A stretch of 64,000 nt of DNA from Firmicutes bacterium CAG:460 (GTDB taxonomy: Bacteria > Bacillota_I > Bacilli_A > RF39 > UBA660), in assembly GCA_000437355.1 (NCBI GenBank), contig FR899764.1, positions 1 to 64,000 of the forward strand, given 5' to 3'. Positions 7,094 through 17,028 of the stretch are shown one piece after another; within the stretch, counting starts at the first letter, position 1; each line of letters begins with the position of its first letter. Position numbers and translations under genes: made by a program. The notes under the pieces are model-generated. The model saw nothing but the letters and a program-made list of their open reading frames with translations, was not told the DNA's origin and did not search any database.

Positions 7094-8841
7094 TAGTATA
7101 GTCCACCGCCATCATCTGGATTATCAGGTGTTTCACTTGGGGCAACAGCAATATGTATTGTTATTTTTGCTCCACTTACAACTGTTGTTCCGGCTGCTCT
7201 ACTTTGGTAAATTATTGAACCAGCTGCATATTCAGTTGTTTCAACTTCTTTTTTAGTTAAAGTAACTCCATATTCACTACAGAAATTTTCTACTTCTTCA
7301 ACACTATAATTTTCATTTACAAAATCTGGATATTTATTATCAAGTTTTGGTACATAAAGTGTTATTGTTTCACCTTCACTTATTTTTTCTCCAGCTTCAA
7401 TTGATTGACCAATTATAATGTTTTCTTTATAAGTTTCTCCATCTGTTAAGTCAACTTCTTTTTTCTCAATAATTACTTGGACTTTTAAAGCTTCAAGTTT
7501 ACCTTTTATTTCTGAAGCATTTTTACCAGTATAATCTTCAATCGCAATTGTAACATCTCCGAGTGAACGATAAATTATGACTTCTGTTCCTTCTTTTCTA
7601 ATACTTCCAATAGCTGGAGATGTTCTAGATACTTTTCCTTCTTCAACATTTTCATTTGCTTCTTCTCTTTGTTCATCTGAAACTACAAACCCAGCATCTT
7701 GAAGGGCTTTGATGGCATCAGTTACTGAATAATTTGTTACATCTGGTATAGCGGTTTGTTTTGATGATGTTATTTTGGGAATTAATACAAATATCGTTGT
7801 TATTACTACAACAAGACCAACAAAGACACTTGCTAAAGTTATTAATAATTTATTTTGAGAATTTTCTGTACTTTTCTTTTTCTTTGCCACTTCTTTTTCA
7901 CCTTCTTTTATTTCTTTTGGTTTAGTTTCTTTTACAGGTTTTACTGTTTTCATTAATTTTGTATCATCATAATCATTTTCTGGATACTTAAATGTAATCT
8001 TTAATTCATTTGCTCTGGATTCATCAAGACATGTTTTTAAATCTTCATGCATTTCTCTGGCATCACTATATCTATTTTTAGGATTTTTAGCTGTAGCCCT
8101 TAGAATGATGTTTTCAACACTTTGAGGAATATCTGGAAGTTCATCCCTGATACTTGGCATCGGTTCTTTTAAATGTTTCAAAGCTATTTCTACTGCATTA
8201 TCTCCGCGGAATGGAAGTTTACCTGTTAGAAGTTCATACATTAAAATACCAATTGAATATATATCACTTTGCAGAGTTGCGCCTTTACCACTCGCTTGTT
8301 CTGGTGGTAAATAATGAACACTTCCCATGACTGAATTTGTTTGAGTAAGTTGAGTAGCATTCATCGCAACTGCAATACCAAAGTCTGTAATTTTAATAAG
8401 TCCATTTTCTAAAATCAAAATATTTTGAGGTTTTATATCACGATGAATTATATATGAATCATGGGCAACACTTAAACCATTTGTTATTTGAAGAGCTATA
8501 TCAATTACTTCTGGTACAGTTAATTTACCACGTTTTTTAAGTAAGGCTTTTAAATGCTTACCTTCAACATATTCCATGACAATATAATATTCTCCATTAT
8601 CTTCACCAACATCATATACTTCAACAATATTAGGATTGGAAAGACTACTGGCAGATAAGGCTTCTCTTTGAAAACGTCTAACAAACTTTTCATCATTTGC
8701 TAAATCTCCACGCAAAACTTTTACTGCAACATTTCTATCTAAAATGGTATCGTATGCTAAATATACATTAGCCATACCACCTTCACCAATAGATTTTATT
8801 ATTTGGTATCTATCACTAATTTTTTGCCCCTTCATTATCAT
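7093..8841 (-). CDS. prkC: PASTA-domain Ser/Thr protein kinase (PrkC/PknB/Stk1)
   Basis: A 582-residue membrane kinase that senses cell-wall fragments. The kinase domain (about residues 10-270) shows GEGGMANVY, the VAVKVLR lysine, HRDIKPQN and ITDFGIA. A Lys-rich juxtamembrane stretch, one membrane helix (about 333-355) and three extracellular PASTA repeats follow (beginning near IPDVTNYS, IAIEDYTG and YPDFVNEN). It overlaps its cognate phosphatase gene by ATGA. The protein ends with a Pro/Asp/Gly tail. Membrane location with an outward C-terminus is expected. Confidence 0.96.
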   Translation of the reverse strand: MIMKGQKISDRYQIIKSIGEGGMANVYLAYDTILDRNVAVKVLRGDLANDEKFVRRFQREALSASSLSNPNIVEVYDVGEDNGEYYIVMEYVEGKHLKALLKKRGKLTVPEVIDIALQITNGLSVAHDSYIIHRDIKPQNILILENGLIKITDFGIAVAMNATQLTQTNSVMGSVHYLPPEQASGKGATLQSDIYSIGILMYELLTGKLPFRGDNAVEIALKHLKEPMPSIRDELPDIPQSVENIILRATAKNPKNRYSDAREMHEDLKTCLDESRANELKITFKYPENDYDDTKLMKTVKPVKETKPKEIKEGEKEVAKKKKSTENSQNKLLITLASVFVGLVVVITTIFVLIPKITSSKQTAIPDVTNYSVTDAIKALQDAGFVVSDEQREEANENVEEGKVSRTSPAIGSIRKEGTEVIIYRSLGDVTIAIEDYTGKNASEIKGKLEALKVQVIIEKKEVDLTDGETYKENIIIGQSIEAGEKISEGETITLYVPKLDNKYPDFVNENYSVEEVENFCSEYGVTLTKKEVETTEYAAGSIIYQSRAAGTTVVSGAKITIHIAVAPSETPDNPDDGGGLY

Positions 8842-9584
8842 GCTACATCACCACTTTCTCTAACTAAATATGCAACTGATATATTATCATTTCCCCCTCT
8901 AGCGTTACATTTTTTAATTAATTTTACAACTTTTTCTTCTACTGTTAAATCACTATCCAATAATACTTTTTCTATTTGTTCATCACTAAGCATTCCTGTT
9001 AAGCCATCACTACATAAAAACACGGCATTAGACTCATTGTCAACATCAAAAATATCCGGTTCACATTTTTCTGCTGCTCCTAAAGCTTTCATTAATACAT
9101 TTTTCTTAGGATGATTTGCAGCTTGTTCAGGTGTTAAATCACCAGCATCAACAAGTAAATTTACTAAAGTATGAGGTTTAGTTACTTTATGTAATTTATT
9201 ATTCTTTATAACATAACCTGATGAATCACCAATATTAGCAAATATTAAAAAGTCTTTTGTTACTATGGCTGCTACTACTGTTGTTCCTAAACCTTTAGAA
9301 TTTTCATTTTCTTCTCCATAATTTAATATTTCTTTATTTATTTCATTTATATTATCTGATAACCAATTTACAGCATCTATTTTTGTACCAATTGAGGCAC
9401 TTTCTGTAAACCTTTTTCCTAAATGAGCAACTGTTAAGGCACTGGCAACTTCGCCTTTCCTGTGCCCTCCCATTCCATCAGCTACAACGCATAAATATTC
9501 TCCACTAATGTTTTTTAAAATAGTTACACTATCTTCATTATGTTCTCTTATTCTTCCAGTATCTGTTAGATAAAAAGATTTCAT
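8838..9584 (-). CDS. prpC: PP2C-type protein serine/threonine phosphatase (PrpC/Stp)
   Basis: A 248-residue PPM phosphatase reversing the action of the neighbouring PASTA kinase. Metal-site motifs are present in order: REHNEDS, CVVADGMGGH, ANIGDSSGY, FLCSDGLTG and GGNDNISV. I use ATG 9584 rather than the GTG nine bases upstream, because GAGAGTGATT is then at a normal distance. It sits between rlmN and prkC with almost no gap, as in Bacillus. Confidence 0.95.
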   Translation of the reverse strand: MKSFYLTDTGRIREHNEDSVTILKNISGEYLCVVADGMGGHRKGEVASALTVAHLGKRFTESASIGTKIDAVNWLSDNINEINKEILNYGEENENSKGLGTTVVAAIVTKDFLIFANIGDSSGYVIKNNKLHKVTKPHTLVNLLVDAGDLTPEQAANHPKKNVLMKALGAAEKCEPDIFDVDNESNAVFLCSDGLTGMLSDEQIEKVLLDSDLTVEEKVVKLIKKCNARGGNDNISVAYLVRESGDVA

Positions 9585-9585
9585 T

Positions 9586-10602
9586 TTAATCACTCTCGCT
9601 TCTTAATTGTCCACAGGCAGCTTTAATATTGCCCCCGAATTCTCTTCTTACTGTTACATTTATGCCATTTTCTTTTAAAGTATTATAAAATATATCTATT
9701 CTTTTTTTATCACTTTTACTAAAATCTATATTATTTGTTTCATTATAAGGTATTAAATTTACATAAACATTCATACCTCTTAGTAACTTAGCTAACAATA
9801 AAGCATCTTCTTTGTTATCATTAACCATATTAAGCATAACATATTCTATGGTCACTCGTCTATTAGTTTTTGCAATATAATCCTTAATAGCATGTATAAC
9901 AGTGTCAATATTATATGCTTTATTTATAGGCATTATCTTATTTCTTACTTCATCTGATGGAGCATGCAGTGACAATGCTAAATTAACTTGCAAATCAAGT
10001 TCACTAAATTCTTTAATTTTTGGCACTAATCCACAAGTTGAAACAGTTATATGTCTAGCACCAATTGCTAAACCTTTGGCGTCATTTATAATTTTTATGA
10101 AATTTATAATATTATCATAATTATCAAATGGCTCTCCAATACCCATCATAACTACACTATCTATTCTTTTACCAACATATTTTTCTATTAATAAAATTTG
10201 TTCTACTATCTCATATGTTTCTAAGTTTCTAACCTTTTTAAGTCTTCCAGATTCACAAAAACGACATCCCATGTTACATCCAACTTGACTTGATACACAA
10301 ACTGATAAACCATAATCATGTTCCATCAATACTGCTTCTATTTTTTCACCATCTAAAAGTCTAAATAAAAATTTTTTTACTAAAGTACCTTCTTCAACTA
10401 TTTCAATTTTAATAAAACTAGTATCAAAATCACTCATTAATTTTTCTTGTATTTCTTTTTTAATATTACTAAATTTTGTTATATCCCACTCTTTATGTTG
10501 ATACAACCATTCAAATACTTGAGTTGCTTTAAACTTTTTTTCACCACTACTTAAGAAATATTCTTCTAAATATTCTCTAGTTACACCAAATAAATTTTTC
10601 AT
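9586..10602 (-). CDS. rlmN: 23S rRNA (A2503-C2)/tRNA (A37-C2) methyltransferase RlmN
   Basis: A 338-residue radical-SAM enzyme that methylates C2 of A2503 in 23S rRNA and A37 in tRNAs. The iron-sulphur motif CNMGCRFC is near residue 116, with MGIGEPFDNYDN downstream and the second catalytic cysteine in AACGQL close to the C-terminus. It shows the RlmN rather than the Cfr gene context: directly after a pgsA-like gene and before prpC. Confidence 0.94.
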   Translation of the reverse strand: MKNLFGVTREYLEEYFLSSGEKKFKATQVFEWLYQHKEWDITKFSNIKKEIQEKLMSDFDTSFIKIEIVEEGTLVKKFLFRLLDGEKIEAVLMEHDYGLSVCVSSQVGCNMGCRFCESGRLKKVRNLETYEIVEQILLIEKYVGKRIDSVVMMGIGEPFDNYDNIINFIKIINDAKGLAIGARHITVSTCGLVPKIKEFSELDLQVNLALSLHAPSDEVRNKIMPINKAYNIDTVIHAIKDYIAKTNRRVTIEYVMLNMVNDNKEDALLLAKLLRGMNVYVNLIPYNETNNIDFSKSDKKRIDIFYNTLKENGINVTVRREFGGNIKAACGQLRSESD

Positions 10603-10605
10603 AAA

Positions 10606-11325
10606 TCACACTTTCTTTGTTAATGATTTTAACAATTTTAAATTACCATAATCTTTATATAATTCATAATATGAATGCTTAAACATTATATCTTTAAATG
10701 AAACATTTTCCATTTTTTTTAATGATTTATCGTCTTCTTTTTTTCTTTCTTTTATTTTTTTATCAGTTAAATTGGCTTTATCTTTAAAATATTCTTTTAT
10801 ATAACTAATTAATGTTACTAGTTCTGCTAAAAATAGTGGGATAAAAATAATAAGAAATGTTTTATTATCAAACTTTTTTAAATTTAAGGCACTACTAAAT
10901 TTATTATCTGTTAATAAATATGATACAGAAATAACAATTCCTGCTACCCACATTTTTATCTTGCCATAAATATTAGATTTTATATTTAAACCTACATTAT
11001 ATTTTATACTTTGAATTAATGCTATTAGTAATTCAAAAATAACTAAAATTATCGCATATGGAGATATACTCATTAATAATAACATGTTTATTACTAAGAA
11101 GGCTTTATCACTTAAGGCATCAAATAAGCTTCCGAAAAATGTTGATGTTTTCCATGTTCTTGCTAAAAAACCATCAATAAAATCTGTAAAAAAACATAAT
11201 GATGATAGAATGAATGTAGCTAACCCTCCATAAGTTTTATATACAGGAATTAATGCAAAAATACCCACAACCCTAAGGAGTGTAATAAAATTTGTTATTA
11301 TAAATTTTACATTTATTTCATTCAT
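10606..11325 (-). CDS. CDP-alcohol phosphatidyltransferase (PgsA-like)
   Basis: A 239-residue membrane enzyme with the full CDP-alcohol phosphotransferase signature near residues 48-73: D-x2-DG-x2-AR-x8-G-x3-D-x3-D (DFIDGFLARTW, then G and two Asp). At least five membrane helices are visible. The most likely product is phosphatidylglycerophosphate made from CDP-diacylglycerol and glycerol-3-phosphate, but related enzymes make other phospholipids, so I give no symbol. A long Lys/Glu-rich cytosolic C-terminal tail is unusual. It lies between fmt and rlmN. Confidence 0.85.
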   Translation of the reverse strand: MNEINVKFIITNFITLLRVVGIFALIPVYKTYGGLATFILSSLCFFTDFIDGFLARTWKTSTFFGSLFDALSDKAFLVINMLLLMSISPYAIILVIFELLIALIQSIKYNVGLNIKSNIYGKIKMWVAGIVISVSYLLTDNKFSSALNLKKFDNKTFLIIFIPLFLAELVTLISYIKEYFKDKANLTDKKIKERKKEDDKSLKKMENVSFKDIMFKHSYYELYKDYGNLKLLKSLTKKV

Positions 11326-11342
11326 TCTTAATCCTCACCAAA

Positions 11343-11978
11343 CTATTTATTTGTTATATTATCACAGATGCTAACATTTGTAAATTGTAATTCGTATGTT
11401 TTTGTAGCATTTGTTATTAATATTTCTGTTATATTTTCTAAATTTGTTTTTACTAAAACTTGATAACCATCTTTATTATAATTTATTTCTCTTTTAGTTT
11501 CATTTTTATTAACACTATATAAATAATTCTTTAAATTATTAAATAAGTTTTCTATATTTAAGAAAGCTTTATCTTCTTCATCATATAGATTTGTTATTTC
11601 AGTGGTTTTATCTAAAACTATTCTAGATGTTATTCCATCAATAATCGCATATTTTATAATTTCTTCACTAGTTTCTTTATAACCAATATCTTCATTGTTA
11701 CTAATAGTTCCATTATAAATAACTATATTTTCCGAAGATGTTACCTTAAAATTATAGTTATAACAACTTTTTAATAAATCACTCACCATTTCTTCATAAT
11801 TTTTAAAACTACTTATTTCTTCTTTAACATTGTTATTTTCTTTAGTATCATTTTTTTGCTCATTATTACCATTTATTGCAAAAACAATAATTAAGATAAC
11901 TATAAATATCATCCATGCTGCAAATTTTATGGTTGCTTTCCCTTCTTTGGTTTCAAAAAATGTATTTTTACTTTCCAT
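11343..11978 (-). CDS. Single-pass membrane protein, unknown function
   Basis: A 211-residue protein with a 17-residue cytosolic start, one hydrophobic helix (about 18-38) and an Asn/Glu/Lys-rich extracellular domain. I do not recognise the domain. The start ATG overlaps the end of fmt, and GGAGG lies 5 bases upstream, so it is co-translated between fmt and the phospholipid synthase. The single helix with an outer beta-rich domain suggests an envelope protein. Confidence 0.7.
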   Translation of the reverse strand: MESKNTFFETKEGKATIKFAAWMIFIVILIIVFAINGNNEQKNDTKENNNVKEEISSFKNYEEMVSDLLKSCYNYNFKVTSSENIVIYNGTISNNEDIGYKETSEEIIKYAIIDGITSRIVLDKTTEITNLYDEEDKAFLNIENLFNNLKNYLYSVNKNETKREINYNKDGYQVLVKTNLENITEILITNATKTYELQFTNVSICDNITNK

Positions 11979-12906
11979 TATTAACCTCCATATTTAAGTA
12001 CTTAGCTTTATCTATTCCATTTATAAAACTATTTATTTCCATAACTTTTTTACCACTTGGTTTTATTTTTCTTAAGTAAATTATTCCATCTTTACAATTG
12101 ATACCGAGATTTTTTTTATCTAATACAGATATTATACCATTTTTAGTAACTTTACTAGGTAAAAATTCTGCTTCTAAAACTTTTATTTCTTGGTCATTTA
12201 TCATAATATTTGCAAGAGGCCATGGATTTAAACCTTTGATACGTCCGATTATTTCTAAACCTTTCATATTAAAATCTAATCTTTCATCTTCTCTTTTTAT
12301 CATCGGAGCCATTGTAAAATTATCACCTTGTTTAATTCTGTCATTGGTATTATTAAATATTGTAGGTAATACTTCAAGTAATAAATCACGTCCTAGAATT
12401 GATAACTTATCATGAAGAGTTCCAACATTATCGCTTTTTAAAATAGGTATTTCTTTTATCTTGATGATGTCTCCGGTATCCATTCCTTCATCCATATACA
12501 TGATTGTTACACCGGTTTTATCATCATTATTAAATAAGCACCATTGTATCGGAGCAGAACCACGATATTTTGGTAATATTGATGCATGAACATTTATGCA
12601 ACCATACTTTGGTAAATCTAATACTTCTTTTGGTATAATTTGTCCATAAGCACAGGTTACAATTAAATCTATATCTAATGCTTTTAATTCTTCAAAGTCT
12701 TTTCTAATTCTTACTGGTTGAAATACAGGAATATTTTCTTTGATGGCAAGTTCTTTTACTGGACTAAAACTAACATTTTTATTTTTACCAACAATTTTAT
12801 CTGGTTGAGTTACTACTAATAAAACATTTGTATTTTCAATTAACATTTTTAAGACAGGAACAGAAAAATCTGGTGTTCCCATAAAAACTATATTTTTATT
12901 TTTCAT
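11968..12906 (-). CDS. fmt: Methionyl-tRNA formyltransferase
   Basis: A 312-residue enzyme that formylates initiator Met-tRNA. The formyltransferase domain shows VFMGTPDFSVPVL at the start, the catalytic NVHASILPKYRGSAPIQW, and GVTIMYMDEGMDTGDI; the C-terminal OB-like domain begins near IIGRIKGLNPWP. Start ATG 12906 was chosen because AGGAGA is 8 bases upstream. No def (peptide deformylase) gene is adjacent, although fmt is often paired with it. Confidence 0.95.
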   Translation of the reverse strand: MKNKNIVFMGTPDFSVPVLKMLIENTNVLLVVTQPDKIVGKNKNVSFSPVKELAIKENIPVFQPVRIRKDFEELKALDIDLIVTCAYGQIIPKEVLDLPKYGCINVHASILPKYRGSAPIQWCLFNNDDKTGVTIMYMDEGMDTGDIIKIKEIPILKSDNVGTLHDKLSILGRDLLLEVLPTIFNNTNDRIKQGDNFTMAPMIKREDERLDFNMKGLEIIGRIKGLNPWPLANIMINDQEIKVLEAEFLPSKVTKNGIISVLDKKNLGINCKDGIIYLRKIKPSGKKVMEINSFINGIDKAKYLNMEVNNGK

Positions 12907-12941
12907 ATACATCATCTCCTTTACATTATATAATAAATTGT

Positions 12942-12968
12942 AAAAGAAGACAAGTTTTACTTATCTTC
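12942..12968 (-). terminator. Terminator of topA
   Basis: GAAGATAAG pairs with CTTGTCTTC (one G-U pair) across a short loop and is followed by TTTT on minus. The upstream arm is the last codons of topA. Confidence 0.65.
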
Positions 12969-14984
12969 CTCACAATTTACACAGATGTTTTCTCCATTTT
13001 TATCAACGATTAATTCTCCACATTTTGGACAGATTTCACCAGTTGGTTTATACCATAATGCATAATTACATTTTGGATAGTTATTACATCCATAAAATAT
13101 CTTACCTTTTTTAGTTTTTCTTTCAACAATCATACCTTTGCCACATTTAGGACACTTGCAAATTTCTACTACTTCTTTTTCATCTTTTTTAATATATTTG
13201 CAATTTGGATAATTACTACATGCCACAAATTCACCGTATTTACCTTTTCTTATTACTAATGGACTTCCACATTCTGGACAATTTTCCCCGGTTTCTTCTG
13301 GTCCTTTCTTTTCCATTTCATGAAAAGCTTTTTCTACTAATGGTTCAAATTCATCATAAAATTCATGTAATACTTTTTTATAATCCATCTTATCTTCAGC
13401 AATTTCATCTAAATCATGTTCCATATTAGCAGTGTATTCAACATTAACTATTCCACTAAAGAACTCTTGTAATTTATCAGTTGTTTCAATACCAATTTCA
13501 GTTGGTTCAAACTTTTTATCTTTTAATATTACATAACCACGATCTTTAATTGTACCAACAATGGTTGCATATGTTGAAGGGCGCCCTATACCTAAACTTT
13601 CCATTTCTTTAATTAAACTACTTTCCGTATATCTTGGAGCTGGTTTAGTAAAGTGTTGGGTTTTGGTAATATCATCTGCAGTTATACAACCTGATTTATA
13701 ATTTTTTAAGTCTGGAAGTATGACATCTTCACTATCTTCATATTCACTATAAACTTTTAAATAACCATCAAAAGTTAAAACACTACCTGTTGCTTTAAAT
13801 GTGTAACCATTGTTTTCTAAAATGATGGTTGTTGCAAGTGTTTTAGCATCAGCCATTAAAGACGCAAGAGCTCTAGCATAAATTAATTTATATAATTTAT
13901 ATTCATCAGTTGTTAAATAAGGTTTGACACTTTCTGGTGTTCTATTAATACTTGTTGGTCTAATCCCTTCATGAGCATCTTGAATATTTTCGTTTTTCTT
14001 TCCTTTTTTAACATATCCAATATAGTTTTCTCCGAATTTTCCTTTGATGTATCCAAAAGTTTCTTTAACAAATGAATCACTTACTCGAATACTATCAGTA
14101 CGCATATAAGTAATTAACCCAACTGTTTCATTACTTAAAGTTTTACCTTCATATAAGTCTTGAGCTAATTTCATAGTTTTTGATGGAGCAAATCCTAATT
14201 TGTTTGATGCAGCTTGTTGTAAAGTACTTGTTTTAAATACTTCACGAGCACTCTTACTTTTTTCTTTTTCTGTGACACTTTCTATTTTAAATGATTTAGA
14301 AAGCTTAGATAATATTTCATCAGCTGCAACTTCATTTGGTATTTCTACTTCTTTACCATGAAATTTATCTAAAGTAGCTTTAAAATCTTTAAAATCTGCT
14401 TCAATCGTCCAATATTCTCGAGGTACAAAAGCTTGTATTTCTCTTTCTCTATCAACAATTAATTTTAAGGCAACACTTTGTACTCTACCTGCTGATTTAC
14501 CTCCAGTTTTTCTTTGCATTAGTTTACTTAATCTAAACCCAATTATTCTATCTAAAAATCTTCTTGTTTCTCCGCTTCGAACTAAATTCATATCAATTTT
14601 ACCCGGAGTATTTATAGCATTTATAACAACATCTTTTGTTATTTCATTAAATACTACTCTTTTATATTTTTCATCAGGTATTTTTATTTCATCATAAATA
14701 TGCCATGAAATTGTTTCCCCTTCACGGTCTGGGTCTGTTGCAAGATAAACAGTTTGAGCTTCTTTTACTTCTTTTTTTAAAGCCGTAACCTCTTTATTCT
14801 TTCCCTTGATAATTTGGTAATTCGGTTCAAAATCATGTTCAACATCAATACCTAAACCAAATTTTCCTGTTGTAGCTAAATCTCTGATGTGTCCTTTACT
14901 AGAAACAACTTTATAGTCACTTCCTAAATATTTTTCAATAGTTTTACACTTCGCTGGAGATTCCACTATAACTAAATTCTTCAT
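12957..14984 (-). CDS. topA: DNA topoisomerase I
   Basis: A 675-residue type IA topoisomerase that relaxes negative supercoils. The Toprim domain opens with LVIVESPAKCKTIEKYLG and has the YLATDPDREGE metal site near residue 105; the catalytic tyrosine is in GLITYMRTDSIRVS. Three C-terminal zinc ribbons follow (CPECGSP...CKY, CPKCGKG...CNY, CPKCGEL...C). ATG 14984 is preceded by AAAGGAGG; reading further upstream would add nine residues not seen in the family. It lies one base after the LtaS-like gene. Confidence 0.96.
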   Translation of the reverse strand: MKNLVIVESPAKCKTIEKYLGSDYKVVSSKGHIRDLATTGKFGLGIDVEHDFEPNYQIIKGKNKEVTALKKEVKEAQTVYLATDPDREGETISWHIYDEIKIPDEKYKRVVFNEITKDVVINAINTPGKIDMNLVRSGETRRFLDRIIGFRLSKLMQRKTGGKSAGRVQSVALKLIVDREREIQAFVPREYWTIEADFKDFKATLDKFHGKEVEIPNEVAADEILSKLSKSFKIESVTEKEKSKSAREVFKTSTLQQAASNKLGFAPSKTMKLAQDLYEGKTLSNETVGLITYMRTDSIRVSDSFVKETFGYIKGKFGENYIGYVKKGKKNENIQDAHEGIRPTSINRTPESVKPYLTTDEYKLYKLIYARALASLMADAKTLATTIILENNGYTFKATGSVLTFDGYLKVYSEYEDSEDVILPDLKNYKSGCITADDITKTQHFTKPAPRYTESSLIKEMESLGIGRPSTYATIVGTIKDRGYVILKDKKFEPTEIGIETTDKLQEFFSGIVNVEYTANMEHDLDEIAEDKMDYKKVLHEFYDEFEPLVEKAFHEMEKKGPEETGENCPECGSPLVIRKGKYGEFVACSNYPNCKYIKKDEKEVVEICKCPKCGKGMIVERKTKKGKIFYGCNNYPKCNYALWYKPTGEICPKCGELIVDKNGENICVNCEEDK

Positions 14985-14985
14985 C

Positions 14986-17028
14986 TTATTCCTCCTTTTG
15001 GTTAGATGCATTCTTGTATTCTTTAATTAAATTATCTAAATAATTAAAATAATTATTACGAATTATCGCTTCACTAATTTGCATACGATTAGTAACTATA
15101 TTATTTATTCTAATTAATTCATCAGTGGAATGTTCTTTGTCAGTATAATTCCTAACTGTTCCACTACTAGCATTGTAATAAACATCACCATTTTTCCAAG
15201 AACCATCTGCAAATGTTACGATATTTAAATACTCATCACTAAAGACATCAGTTCCCATGTAATACCTTGGGTCAAAATCCAAATTAAATAAATTAGCAAC
15301 CGTTGGTGTTAAATTTATATAAGAACTGTACTTTTCTACTACTTCACTTTTAATTTGTGTATTATAGATAACCATTGGAGTTCTTTCAACTTCATAATCA
15401 CTTAAGTCGTATGTTAGGATATCAGATATATCCTTATTTTTTAATCCATATGGATAATGGTCCCCATACATTACTATTACTGTATCATCTAATGCACCAG
15501 CTTCATTTAATCTATCAAGCAAAATACCTAAACTATTGTCAAATGTCTTTAATTTTGACATATATCTTCGAAGTTCCATTGAATAACCCATTCCTTCAGT
15601 TATACTTAAATATTTATCACCTTCAACACTTGATTGATTATATGGTTGATGTGGTGAAACTGTTGTTAACCATAACATAAATGGTGTATTGTTTGTATCA
15701 CTTAGTGTAATATCCATAGCTGCATTCATAAAATCTTCATCACTTGCCCAATTTTTATATTCATTATAATAAGGAATATTTAAATCATTTACATTGTAAT
15801 ATGCATCACTACCTAAGTTTTTATGTATTACACTTCTTACATAATATTGTTCTGTATAATCATGCATACTACTTGTTTTATATCCTGCATTTTTAAATAA
15901 ATTAAATATTGATGTAAAATATTTATTACTACTAAAAACATTAGCAGTGCAATTATTTTGAATTGTGTAAAGACTAGTCATACCACTAAATTCATTATTA
16001 CCTGTTGCACAACTATTTCTTGGACTAAAATTATTGTTAAAACTTATACCTTCACTATACATTTTATAGAAATTTGGATATAAATCTTTATTAATAATTA
16101 TTTCTCCAACACTTTCCATCATTATTACAATAATATTTTTTCCTTCAAACATACCAGTATGATCATTATAACTTGTTATGGTTCTATTTTTGATATACTT
16201 ATTAATACTATTTTTAGTTTCATTTGTTTCATTTTTAATTATTTCATCTAAAATAGTATCATCAATTTCTCTTTTTTTATCTATATTTGTATTTGTAATG
16301 TTATTCTCTTCATTTATAGCATACGTATCTTTAGATGGTGCTTCTACAAAAGTTGATTTGATATCCAGAAAACCAAAACCTAATACACCGAATTGATGAA
16401 TTGTTGTACTTGGTACACTTGGATAAGCAAATAAATCTTTATTACTTACAGTTTGTAATTTATTTTGCATAAAATCAACATCTAAAGATTCAAAATATAG
16501 AAAACCTGTAAATGTTAAAAGCAAAATACTTGTTATGGTTCTAATACCTGGTTCAAAAACTATATTTGTTTTTAATGGAAATTTTTTATCAATTTTCTTC
16601 TCTGTTAATTTATCTAAGAAAATATAATATAAAATTAAAATAATAAATGGTATAAAAGCTAAATAGTATGTGGCTTTAAATGATGAGAAGAAATCTATAA
16701 TGTAATCTTTTACTGCTCCAAGTTGGCTTTTTGTGTTTACTGATGCATAAACACCAATAAAGTTGTTAAATCCTATTTGGAAGAATGTATAAGCACTTAT
16801 AGCAAAAGACATAACAATAATTAATATTTTGTTTACAGTTTTATTAAACCATGAAAGAATAAAACTAAGTAATATACTTATAAAATTTAAACCAATAAAT
16901 ATTCTAAGTACAGCAATATTTTTTAAAGAAATACCACTTATTAACCTAAATGATATTTCTAAAAGGCATAGGAATAGTAATAATATAAAATAATTTTTAA
17001 ATAAGTTATTCTTTAACAAATTCTTCAT
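14986..17028 (-). CDS. LTA synthase family sulfatase (glycerolphosphate transferase)
   Basis: A 680-residue polytopic enzyme. Five membrane helices fill residues 10-190, then a linker and a sulfatase-fold outer domain. Residues matching the LtaS active site are visible: IIVIMMESVGE (metal Glu), the nucleophile Thr in CATGNNEF, TVSPHQPYN and YGDHYPYG (metal Asp/His). The family moves glycerolphosphate from phosphatidylglycerol to lipoteichoic acid or related polymers outside the cell. The start overlaps rnhB by 23 bases with GGAGG upstream. The exact polymer is not deducible. Confidence 0.85.
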   Translation of the reverse strand: MKNLLKNNLFKNYFILLLFLCLLEISFRLISGISLKNIAVLRIFIGLNFISILLSFILSWFNKTVNKILIIVMSFAISAYTFFQIGFNNFIGVYASVNTKSQLGAVKDYIIDFFSSFKATYYLAFIPFIILILYYIFLDKLTEKKIDKKFPLKTNIVFEPGIRTITSILLLTFTGFLYFESLDVDFMQNKLQTVSNKDLFAYPSVPSTTIHQFGVLGFGFLDIKSTFVEAPSKDTYAINEENNITNTNIDKKREIDDTILDEIIKNETNETKNSINKYIKNRTITSYNDHTGMFEGKNIIVIMMESVGEIIINKDLYPNFYKMYSEGISFNNNFSPRNSCATGNNEFSGMTSLYTIQNNCTANVFSSNKYFTSIFNLFKNAGYKTSSMHDYTEQYYVRSVIHKNLGSDAYYNVNDLNIPYYNEYKNWASDEDFMNAAMDITLSDTNNTPFMLWLTTVSPHQPYNQSSVEGDKYLSITEGMGYSMELRRYMSKLKTFDNSLGILLDRLNEAGALDDTVIVMYGDHYPYGLKNKDISDILTYDLSDYEVERTPMVIYNTQIKSEVVEKYSSYINLTPTVANLFNLDFDPRYYMGTDVFSDEYLNIVTFADGSWKNGDVYYNASSGTVRNYTDKEHSTDELIRINNIVTNRMQISEAIIRNNYFNYLDNLIKEYKNASNQKEE

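Noticed and set aside
8838..8840. Possible Mycoplasma-type code with TGA as Trp, given the AT content
   Set aside because: TGA ends several well-defined genes (prpC, the SpoU methyltransferase, YgjP, murG, LiaF) at the expected lengths, and Trp is TGG.
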